Positions 54,889 to 64,000 of a stretch of DNA of 64,000 nt are shown here, in pieces. How positions within the stretch are numbered: position 1 is the stretch's first letter; each line of letters begins with the position of its first letter. The DNA is from Hericium rajendrae (Eukaryota > Basidiomycota > Agaricomycetes > Russulales > Hericiaceae). A program made the position numbers and the translations under genes. The notes below the pieces were generated by a model. It saw only the letters and a program-made list of their open reading frames with translations, ran no database searches and had not been told where the DNA came from. The stretch is from positions 1,922,001 through 1,986,000 of the forward strand of contig CM065886.1 of the NCBI GenBank assembly GCA_033439255.1, written 5' to 3'.

Positions 54889-55480
54889 CATCAGGAACCT
54901 TGACAAATTTCTTTTTGACCTGAGACCAGTCTGAGAGCAATCTGAGGGTGTCTGAGGGTATCTGATTTATCTGATCTCAGATGAATCAGATGAATCAGGT
55001 AGAATCAGATAGAATCAGAGAGCATCAGATGCTTTCAGATAGCTGCATATAATCTCAGAATATTTGACCATCAGATTGTCTCAGATTTCCCCATCTGCAA
55101 TCAGAAATGCTTTCTGACTACAGATTTATTATCTTTTTTCAGATGTCTCAGAAATTTTATTTTGATCAGACATGTCAGAGTTTCATTGGTTTTAAAGAAT
55201 CTGTCAGATTTGTCCATAAAAATAAGAATCATCTCAGATGTTGATCAGAGTTCCTTCATTTTCTCAGAATTATATCAGATATGAATAAAAAACTGACTCA
55301 ATATCAGAAAAGTTAAGTCAGATCAGAATAACCAGAAAAGTTGAGTCAGATCAGAATCATCAGAAAAGTTGAGTCAGATCTATCAGAAAAGCTAATTCAG
55401 ATTAGGATAATCAGAAAAGCTAGGTCAGATCAGAATGATCAGAAAAGTTGACTCATCAGACTGATCAGAAATGACTGCAA
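54889..55480. mobile_element. CATCAG-type half element, no right end
   Basis: Starts CATCAGGAACCTTGACAAAT followed by TCTGA-rich sequence, then 'AGAAAAGTTGAGTCAGATCA' units repeated about five times (55310-55450). No matching right terminus is found before 55640, so it is truncated or rearranged. Confidence 0.5.
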
Positions 55481-55640
55481 CTTTAAATTTTGCAGATTAA
55501 AAGATATAAAGTAATTCAACCAGACACCCATGTGACTAAGAGACCAGAAAGACAAGCATAGCAAAGGAGAGCATATAGTAGTCTAGAGTAAGAAAAGCTA
55601 GGCAGCAGCAAGAAATGATAAAAGTCTGACCAGTACCAAT

Positions 55641-58600
55641 CTACTCACTTAGATTCTCCTGCAAAGCCAGACGATGCTCAGATGCAACAGAATGACGAGC
55701 TTGATTGAGAATCGGCCGAAGTCGAGATTTAAGGTAAGGCGCTGCACCGGAAATAATCTTCTCCCACTTTACTGCAGAGACCTTCTTGGTGCTGGCCACC
55801 CACTCCTGCGTAGTCATGACCCACAATCCTGAATTGAATTGGCCTTTTGCCTTCACCTTGTCGTCAAGCAAGTCTTCAGCTGTAAATTGAACAAGCTGCA
55901 AAAAGGCACACTCGACCTAGCGGTAAATTAGACCTGAAATAGATATATATGGAATGGAACGTACCGCACTCGTAGCCAATGTCAACGCACCAACAGCAAA
56001 AGAAGTCAGGCATGACTCCGGTGCAACTAACATGATGTACATGAGATGGCACTGAGCGAATGTTCAAAGAATGGGTGATGCAAGAAAAGAGCTGCTGTAC
56101 ACCTACACAAAATTAAATCAGCATTATTAAGAAACAAATAAAGACTTACCGCATCTTCCCCATCTTCAGCCTTAGTTGATTCACTGTAGATAAAGGGCAC
56201 CCGAAAATCTTCAGGTGCATTGTCCATGCCAAGCATCCAGTGTGCGGCTTCAGCCATCTCGTGTTCATGATTCGGCCCTGAAAACTTCAGATATATAGAA
56301 ACAGCAGCTACTGCATGAGAACCAAATTTGCTGCACCAGTCGTACAACTGTTGCTTGGTCTAAAGATGTACTATTGAAAAATGCTAGGGTGTGAGAACTA
56401 GATATGCACCAGAAAAAAGACGAGACCACTCTCCTCAATGGTATGAGGGATGTCAGGAAAGATGTCATCCCACAATGCCTGGGCATCAGGGATGAGGTTA
56501 GGGGTAATGGCATCCCAAGGCTTCTCGAGCGTGCCCAAGTAGCAGTGCCACCTTGGGACATATGTCTTGCTGAAGCGCTCTTGGCTGCCAGGGGGCAGAT
56601 GACGCACTGTGTACTTGACTGATCCGTCGGCAGGGCCATTCAAATCATCGTGGTCATTGCTATTGTCCTCGATATCGGCATCCTCGGGCATGATAAGTTC
56701 CTTATACCATACCACTTGTTAGCTTGTAATTAATGATAATAATTAAACTTACCATGCGCATGTCCGAGATGTTCTTTTGGCTCGATCGAGGGGTTTTCTT
56801 GCTGGCTTGCATGCAGGGAGTTGATGCCATTCATTGCACCATTGATTGCACTGTTGATGTATGCTGTAACCATAAAATCAGCATCCAAAATAGTACTTAG
56901 TATAAATGTACATACACAGCAAATAGAGCAATTACATACCGTCGAGTTTTTCTCCGGTGCAGCTGGACCAGACATGGCCCGAGGAGTTTGTTCTCCTTTC
57001 CAGGACATTAGAGGCATTGGACCAGCACAATATGTTGATGATGTTGCACTCTTGGAGCTTGAAACTGTGCCAGGCATGCGAGATGCAGCACCTGTGGCAG
57101 AAATGTTTGGTGTTGAGACCAAGTGGGAGGTGTTACGATAGGTAGAGGCTAGTTGAGAAATCGAGGACACTGCAATGGGAGTAAGCATGATGTACTTAAC
57201 TAGTATAATTATTCGACATACCTGGACGATCGCGTTGGGCTGAAATGCCCATTTCTGGGGCAATGGGAGTGCTGACCGAACGTGCTGACTTGGGCTTCAT
57301 GTTGTCAGAGACAGTATCTTGTGCGAAACGAATGGTGTGTAGATGGTCATGAGGGGCCATGATGCGGGAGACAGGTGTTGGTGTGATGGGTGCAAGAGTG
57401 GACTGTAAGGAGCCGGCAGTCGAGGAACGCTGGATGGAGACAATTGAGCATGCCTACAGTACAGTAGACATGCAGATGAAAAGATCGTCAGTCTAGCACA
57501 GCGTTATCATGAACGAAGTACGTACCTTGGTCCCCTTTCGCCCGGCATGAGGGTCCTCAACCCCTTCGAACTCCTCGTCATCCTCGAACACGTCCATTGG
57601 CAGCTTCTGCTGCTGCACGATATCAGTATTGAGTCCGCATTGTCGACTTATCTTGTCCACCTTATCGTGCCAGTCCGAGGGAAGGCCAGTCTTCATGTGT
57701 TTCTTGGCGAGACTGAGTGGTGGATGAACGCAACGGGGAATCATCGAGAGATAGTGGTGAATAGATGAGAAAGAACGAGCCCAAGAGTACATGCAAAGTA
57801 GAGGAGGGATATTGTTAGAAAGACATGTATGTTAGACACGCAAATCGAACAAGTCACTTACCTCTCAGCACCAAACTTCCCGATTAAGTCTGCCTCACCT
57901 TCAACACATTTTTTTTGCTTGCTCACCATCTCTCTGAAGGTCTTGCCTTTGTTTTTCTTCTTTTTTGCTGTTTCCTTGCCTTTACCCTTGTCCTTTCCCT
58001 TTACTGTGTTCGACTTTCGCTTTTGAGCCTTTCCCGTACTGGAAGTTGACTCCATTTCGACGTCTTGATCTGTTTTCGATCTCGCGCAGTCGTACTTGAC
58101 ATCATCCTCAATCGGATCGAACGTTGGGTCTCGATCAGAGTTGTCTGTGTTGAAGGAGGTCTTCAGGTGCATCCTACATCAAGATATTAACTTACCTTCA
58201 ATCTGATCTGCCCATCTAGCCTCCCTCGCCCTGTCTTCCTCCCGAATATCCTCGATATCTCATCCAATCTCTTCCAACTCCTTCTCCCACCTTGAGGTTT
58301 GCTCACGCGAGAGTCTCAACTGCTCTTCGAACTTCTCTTCACACCTCTTCTCAGCATCCTCGCCCCCTTCCGATTCCTCCTCTTCTTGTCATTGTCCGAC
58401 AATCTGCAACTCCGTCCACGTTCACGGCGCCGGTGGATCCTCAGTCCCACTGGACTCAGATTCTGTCTCGCTTGGGAGATTCTCAAGAATTTCGTGGTCC
58501 ACGCTTTCGTGGGGGAGCTCTGTTTGTGACTGGTGAGTACTGATTTTCTGCTAAGCTAAAGATGAACACTAACCTTCGTCGACTACCATATTATCAGGGC

Positions 58601-59860
58601 TATTTGCTGTATGATGTGCACCTTGGCCCTTACCCCCCGTCTTTGTCCCTGCACCTTTCTCCACGCCCTTCTCCACACCTGTCTTCGAGTACCCCGGGCA
58701 CTCAGTAGCAGCGTGCGGAATCTCTTCATTAACTGTTCGTATCAGTAAGTACTCACCTCCTGCTCAAGATAAACTTGATGACTGACCTTTGTCGACTACC
58801 ATATTATCAGGGCTGTTTGTGCTGCCCACACCTTGGCCCTCACCCCTGGACCTTTTCTCTACACGCTCCCCCTTCGTGTGCACTGGCAGGTGCTCGATAA
58901 TGACTCGAGCCACTTTCCTAGTAAGTCATGCCTTCGGCCTTGCTGCATCCCAGGCAGCCTCTGCATCGACGGCGAGCGAGTTCTGCTCAAACCGTGCAAC
59001 ACTTTCAGCTGCCTGCTGTTGAGCAGCCAGCTCGGCCTCCTGTGCTGCTTGGCGCTGGGCCTGTGTCTTGCAGACAGGCACCTTCTTTGGAGCCTTAGCG
59101 TGGTGCCGGCTTGTGGTCGTAGTCGACGTGGTCGGTGGATTCGATCTCTTGAGTTTCTTCTTGGGTGGTGGTGGAGGGAGGTCCTCATTAGCAGAAAGGT
59201 CAGGGTCCTTAGTGTTGAAGTCTTTTGACTCAGCATCCTGATGCAAAATCACAGCACAGTCAAGGCTCGATCTTAGGTCCTTCTGCAAGCATGCGGACAT
59301 CTAGAGTCGAACCCAGGACTTGTGACTAGCTTGTAGTCTCTGAGATTCGATCTTAGAGACACTTGCTTAGTGCGCACTACTCGGGAGTTGAACCTATGAC
59401 CTTATGCTTTAATGCACTAGTCAGGATTCGAACCCGGGACCCTTACAGGTCAGTCTAGCACACTTTACCACTTAGCCAACTGGTTGTTGTTACAGGACTA
59501 TTTTTCTCGCTCACATTGCCTTGTCAATTGCACTGCTTACTCTATGGCTTACTTCACTTTCGCTCTTTTGGGCCTTGCCCTTGTTGGTTGTGTCTACTGT
59601 ACAGTTTTGAAGCCACTACCCGGCAACTTCTGTAGAGCATCGTACACCTGCGGTCCTATCGACTGTGAGCTCCTTAGTTGCTCACATTGGACTGCAGGTG
59701 CGCTATAGTGTTTCTTTCTCATGTATCTAGTTGCTCACATTGGACTGCAGTCTCTAATCAATCCCTGTGTCTCCCTCTCGCTTCCTGCGCTCCTGAGTCG
59801 CTCCCTATCGCTCAGATTCACACTTTAACACTTAGCCCTTGAGCGAGTGACAATAGGCAT
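55641..59860 (-). pseudogene. Acidic/basic multi-exon host gene (family member 2), split by an LTR-like element
   Basis: Paralog of 4532-16269. The start is taken at ATG 59860 (MPIVTRSRAK); the frame resumes after the 59213-59830 insertion as DPDLSANEDLPPPPPKKKLKRSN. Further exons: two similar ones ending SPDNMVVDKG and SPDNMVVDEG (about 58930-58790 and 58735-58575, an exon duplication), a decayed coiled-coil-like exon (about 58540-58210), an acidic-to-lysine exon (58172-57860), a DWHDKVDKI exon (57792-57540), Ser/Pro exons (57450-56940), and the C-terminal globular exons (56715-56400, 56347-56150, about 56085-55960, 55901-55641). The C-terminus matches member 1 exon by exon. It has NLS-like runs and no membrane segments. 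Role unknown; some exons carry stops, so it is likely inactive. Confidence 0.6.
59213..59830 (+). mobile_element. LTR-like element with tRNA-like sequence, solo copy in host gene
   Basis: 618 bp, TGTTGAAGTC...CACTTTAACA, flanked by a perfect 5-bp duplication CTTAG (59208-59212 / 59831-59835). TG...CA ends plus a 5-bp duplication are LTR hallmarks; the tRNA-like minus-strand segment at 59412-59486 is unusual for an LTR. It interrupts the first exon of the minus-strand host gene. Looks whole as a solo LTR; differences from the 53479 copy are few. Confidence 0.75.
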
Positions 59861-60053
59861 GCTGACGACAGGTATGGGTGGTTGTTGGTAGGAACAAGAG
59901 TGTCGCAAGCGCAAGAGTGTCACGACGAGTGTCACGGTACCGCGGCTGGAATTGGTCCCGGGAGTCCATCCGGAGGTCTGTCTGTCACTCCAAGCCACAA
60001 CTTGAAGTCCGCACGTCTGCACAACAGCCCTTCAACTTCAGTCTCACCACACG

Positions 60054-60062
60054 ATTTATATA
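60054..60062 (-). promoter_or_regulatory. TATA-like box upstream of host gene member 2
   Basis: TATATAAAT on the minus strand about 195 nt upstream of the ATG at 59860; candidate core promoter only. Confidence 0.3.
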
Positions 60063-60184
60063 CTACATACTACTGCTATTGAAGAGTGCTCTAGTTGTTC
60101 CATTATTCTGAGCACTGTACGACATACTATTGTCGTCCAAAACAGTGACTTGACTTGCCCTGTGTAACTTGCTTTGTGTGTCTG

Positions 60185-60415
60185 GCCACTAAGTGCCATT
60201 GTTTGAAAATGAGATCTAGTTGTCTAACTTGGGCACATACTACTGGCATTGTTTGGAAGGCCCTTGCTGCTTGCTGGCTTTCCTGTGGCCATCTAGTGCC
60301 CGCACTTGAGAGACTTGTCACTTGGGCTTGCTGTGGCCACTTAGTGCCCGTGTTCGAGAAATAGAAACACTTGCTGCATATTTGCTGTGGCCACTGAGTG
60401 CCTGCATTCAAAAGA
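60185..60415 (+). repeat. ~60 bp repeats in 5' flank of Plavaka copy 3
   Basis: Four diverged units containing 'TGTGGCCACTTAGTGCCCG' and 'TTGAGA..CTTG', directly upstream of the transposase start. Likely subterminal transposase-binding repeats by analogy with the repeats before copy 1. Confidence 0.55.
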
Positions 60416-60621
60416 GTGTCATAAATTTACGAGCTCACAAACTATTCTTGACATATTAATTGATCATGGCTCATGGTCGAGGCTCTCGAAAAATTCATAA
60501 GCCTCGTAGTCTGGCTTGTCCATGTCCATGCTCATGGACTTGTCGCAGAGGCTTTGTGACAGAACGTGGCTTGCGGCAGCATATGTATGCTACACATTCT
60601 ACATTTACACAAACCTCTGCT

Positions 60622-60872
60622 CATCAGAAACCCTTACAACTTTCTGATGCATCTGATTCTGTCTGATTCAATCTGATTTCAATCTGATTGATCTGATTTT
60701 TCAAGAAATACATATTTGAGAGTTGAAATATAAACAGTTACAATATTTTATCTTTTATATATATAATACATAGCTCAGAAGTCCTTTAAAACATTTTTCA
60801 GATCAATCAGATTGAAATCAGATTGAGTCAGACAGAATCAGATGCATCAGAAAGTTGTAAGGGTTCCTGATG
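60622..60872. mobile_element. CATCAG fold-back element 10 (251 bp)
   Basis: Ends CATCAGAAACCCTTACAAC / GTTGTAAGGGTTCCTGATG; TSD CT (60620-60621 / 60873-60874). Interrupts the Plavaka copy 3 coding region. Confidence 0.85.
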
Positions 60873-61321
60873 CTAGTGCTCTTGTGACTCCTATTACAAC
60901 TCCACTAGCTTCAATGGTTGACCTATCACCTATGTCTGATGATGATGAGTCTACTTGTCATGTCAATTTACTTGCAGAACATGATGATGATGATGATGAT
61001 GATGTTCCAAGCTTTATGTCTACACATAGAGATGATGGATCTCAGACATTGTTGCATCCAATTATTGATGGCACACCATGTGATGAGCTTGGAAATGATT
61101 TACCACCTAATGCTCCTCCTGCAAATTTACCTGAGTCAAGAGCAGCTCATGATTGGTTTCCATTTCGTGATTGTATAGAATATACCATTGCAGATTTGCT
61201 TTTTCGTCGAGGACAGACATCTGCAGACTTCAATGATGACTTGATGCATGCATAGGCTGCACACCATAATGTTGATCCACCTTTTGCAAACAATGATGAT
61301 TTATTGGAAACTCTTGATGCT

Positions 61322-61530
61322 CATCAGGAAGGTTGACAACTTTCTGCTAGACCTGCGAGCAATCTGAGAGCATCTGAGAGCATCTGATTGACCTGCAGAT
61401 TTTCTGATCTTGTCTGACAAATAAATCAGACACTCTCAGATAAGATCAGAAAATTTGCAGGTCAATCAGATGCTCTCAGATGCTCTCAGATTGCTCGCAG
61501 GTCTAGCAGAAAGTTGTCAACCTTCCTGAT
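61322..61530. mobile_element. CATCAG fold-back element 11 (about 209 bp)
   Basis: Left end CATCAGGAAGGTTGACAAC, right end GTTGTCAACCTTCCTGAT. Left flank CT; the right boundary is altered (CTGATAGG) so no clean 2-bp duplication can be read. The interior is a nearly perfect palindrome. Confidence 0.75.
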
Positions 61531-61678
61531 AGGCTATACCACTAGCAAATACACCTTGGTTATCTTTTATAGTCAAATATAAAGGTCCCATCCCAGAACA
61601 TAATCCACCTGCATAGATGCTTACTGAATATGAGGTGTGGTATCGCAATCCAAAATCAGTAATTGAGAGTCAACTTGC

Positions 61679-61760
61679 ACTTGGTGGAAGAGGGCCGATG
61701 CTTCGCACAGCAATACGATTCCTTTTTCATTGTTAGTTATATTTAGAAACAGTGCATAAA
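61679..61760 (+). repeat. Terminal-repeat-like motif, left orientation
   Basis: CTTGGTGGAAGAGGGCCGAT... through ATACGATTCC, same as at 23891. It truncates Plavaka copy 3. Confidence 0.55.
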
Positions 61761-61828
61761 TGATGTAAAGTCTCACTTGTCAGATTGATTATAAGTCTCT
61801 ATAAAATCTATAGCTACCTCAAGGTCAA

Positions 61829-64000
61829 CATCTGAGAAATATGTCACTGGTATATAACACTATATTAGCTACATAGCTTTCCTAGGTCCATAGCTGTCCT
61901 CTTTTATACATAGCAGTCAAGTAAACTATGCAAAGCTATCATAGCTTGTCATAGCTGTCATAGCATAAGGCATAAGCTATCATAGCTACCATAGCTACCA
62001 TAGCATAGGGCATAAGCTATCATAGCTGTCATAGTTATTCTAGTATAAGATAACTATAGAAGCTATATTAACTATATAATATATCTCTATCATTATATTA
62101 TATCTAGCTAGTAAGATTTCTATCTACTCTATATTACTTCTATCAAATATGCTAAAATAGCATATAAAATAAATATATTATAGATTCAATAGTCTGATGT
62201 CTTACAGTCACAAACATCGAACATCGAAAATTGGATAAATTATATTACTCAAACAATTTTATTACAAAACATTACTATAGCTACAGAGACTACTACAGAA
62301 CTACAAAAGGTAACAAACTTACAATGACTACAAAAAGCAAAAGATACAAATAAGAAAAGACATGAGTATTAGAAGATAACAAAGATAATATATGAAGACT
62401 TACCAGATTAACAAAAAAAGCAAAAATCTACAAGACAATTTGAAGACATCAGTATAAAAAACAATCAAGCTTACCTAGTAGGACTACATGGTAATGTAAT
62501 AAGTATGAAGACATTAGTATAAGTTATAAGATAATTAAGAATAACAGCATACCTTTAGCAACAAAGAGAACAATAATAATAAAATGAGCAAACGACAACA
62601 ACGAGTGAGCAAATGATGACGACGAGCGAGCAAACGATGACAAGTGGGCAAGCAACAACGACAAATGTGTCGACGTGGCAAGGGATGGTGGGGGTTAAAG
62701 AGCAAGAGGTAAAGTGCATCGTGCCAGCCTTATATAGGAATCCCAGACAGAACTGAGATTTGTGGTTGCCGGGCACTTGCTGAGTGTCGTGGCAGAGACT
62801 GGATACCAGACTTTACTACGTTGATGCTGCTGCTCACAGATTTACAGTCCAGTAGATACACAGTGTTCTCATACATTCTAATTAAATGTATAATCTATCA
62901 CTGTCCCTTTTTTTATTGAATTTATACAAGTTTATTTGATTTGCTGAGGCTCGAGCAATGAAGCTTCGCTTGTTTGGTGGCTGAAGCACCAAGTTTAACA
63001 TGTCGAGACTTCACTCCTTTTGACCAGTCTCCCTTCCCCTCCTTTATGTTTCCTCCTCCAGCCTCCTTCTTTCCATTTCTTTCGTTCTCTATCAGCTTTC
63101 AATATAGCTGGGATGGTTTTTTTTAGCAGATACTTAGAGGGCCTTAGGTGAGTAAAAAAAAAAAAAGCCTCTTATCATTTTTTCGTACTAATCAAGAGAG
63201 TGTCAATTGTTTTTCGAGCGACACTCTCGATATCTTTTATTCTATTGATCCCACATCCCTGCGCTATCATCCTATGATCCCACCACCTTTTTTGCACTCT
63301 CATTGCCCCTTCCTCGGCCTGTCTACACCACATCTGTGCCCCGCGTGCAGCTCGTACACCCCATGCCTGACTCCAACAGGCTGCGACCCCTGTGCATGCC
63401 TCTGACCACCATCCCCTTCCACGTGCACCAGCGTGCACAAGGCCACAGCATACGCGCATGCATGTACCACGTGATGTCATCTGCACGATGTCAACGACAT
63501 GTGCGCACGGGCTATGTCATCGTCCATGCCCCATATCCGTGCATGTGCATGCGCCGTAGTCCCATTGTCATGGAAATGGGACTCAGACATCATTCATGCC
63601 TATCGGCCATGACCCCGCATGCTCGTCTCAATCCCCACAAGGCCTCGTGCTTGCATTCAACACTGTGCACACTTGCAATGTCCCGTCCGCATGCTCAAGC
63701 CCCCACACCCACTCACAATGCCTCGCACCTGCTCACAATGCCCCGGACATGCGCGCCATGCCCGGTTGCATGTATACTCCTGCAGCTGCTCAACTCAACA
63801 TGCCCCGCGTGTGTGCACAACAACCTGCACAGATGTACGACAACCACACATGTGTGACATGCCATACAGTGTCTCTTCGTGTATGCAGAATGTCCCGCAT
63901 GCCCACTCCAGGTCTCCCGCACATGCTCGACACCCACACGTGCTGGACATCCCCTGCACGTGCCCAGCTTCACCTCTGCATGCACACAGATGCCAGTGCA
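61829..64000. mobile_element. CATCTG element 3, right side beyond window
   Basis: Starts CATCTGAGAAATATGTCAC (B-end), then TAGCTATCATAGC repeats (61930-62040), reversed TATA box (62727-62736), a 'GGCTCGAGCAATGAAGCTTCGCT' block homologous to 46270-46300, exon-like block ending at a GGTGAGT site (about 63150), hairpin 1 (63196-63228), a C-rich tract, hairpin 2 (63558-63583), then a TG/CG array. Same polarity as element 2 and moderately CpG-depleted, so of intermediate age. Long frames at 63175-63985 are artefacts. Confidence 0.7.

Larger units (their letters stand above)
60466..61680 (+). pseudogene. Plavaka-type transposase, copy 3 (N-terminal part, cut by two fold-back elements)
   Basis: ATG 60466 encodes a finger with CPCPCSWTC...HMYATH (C2H2 type as in copy 1), then after fold-back element 10 an acidic segment, GTPCDELGNDLPPNAPPANLPESRAAHDWFPFRDCIEYTIADLLFRRGQ (60875-61255), and after fold-back element 11 the LTEYEVWYRNPKSVIESQLAL segment (to about 61680). 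The catalytic core is missing. TAG codons at 61253 and 61614 stand where copy 1 or the family has Trp, i.e. G-to-A type changes. The gene ends abruptly at the CTTGGTGGAAGAGGGCC motif. Confidence 0.8.

Overview
The window looks like a repeat-dominated chromosomal region of a mushroom-forming basidiomycete (Agaricomycetes). Evidence: three Plavaka-type DNA transposase copies (a family typical of Agaricomycetes), short introns of about 45-60 nt, lineage-specific multi-exon nuclear genes, and layers of nested transposons. No complete conserved housekeeping gene is present. The species cannot be named from sequence alone.

Layout. 1-3.2 kb: a small, mostly intronless gene cluster with a divergent ribonucleotide reductase small-subunit-like protein (active-site residues lost), an unrecognised 185-residue protein and an F-box-like/nucleotidyltransferase-like protein. 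3.5-4.5 kb: a tRNA-headed composite repeat. 4.5-16.3 kb (minus): one long acidic, Ser/Arg-rich multi-exon gene whose middle is a tandem array of near-identical exons; it is split by an LTR-flanked element without polymerase genes (8364-13726), an LTR-like piece and two inverted-repeat elements. 16.7-23.1 kb: two convergent Plavaka transposons around a TCTG-rich minisatellite. 23.9-40.2 kb: a roughly 5.5-8.4 kb block present twice, each copy with its own later insertions. 40.4-49.4 kb (minus): a broken Ty1/copia element carrying two 2.9 kb non-coding inverted-repeat elements. 50-53.5 kb: more copies of the composite repeat. 53.5-54.6 and 59.2-59.8 kb: LTR-like elements containing tRNA-like sequence. 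55.6-59.9 kb (minus): a second member of the 4.5-16.3 kb gene family. 60.5-61.7 kb: a third Plavaka, cut by two small elements. 61.8 kb to the end: a third 2.9 kb-type element, incomplete.

The most informative signal comes from filled and empty sites. The duplicated block and the paired LTRs give clean before/after comparisons, which define (i) a family of fold-back elements with CATCAG...CTGATG ends and 2-bp target duplications, at least ten copies; (ii) a non-autonomous hAT family with TAGGGTTC ends and 8-bp duplications that carries different cargo in each copy, including one exon of a 14-3-3 gene; and (iii) a solo LTR with a 5-bp duplication. A recurrent theme is paired arms that differ from copy to copy but stay complementary within each copy. 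It is seen in fold-back element ends, in hairpins with a CGGCCG core, and in two intron hairpins shared by two transposon families. Copies also differ sharply in CpG content, and the Plavaka stop codons all fit C-to-T or G-to-A change, as expected of repeat-directed methylation or mutation. All identities and similarities here were judged by eye.
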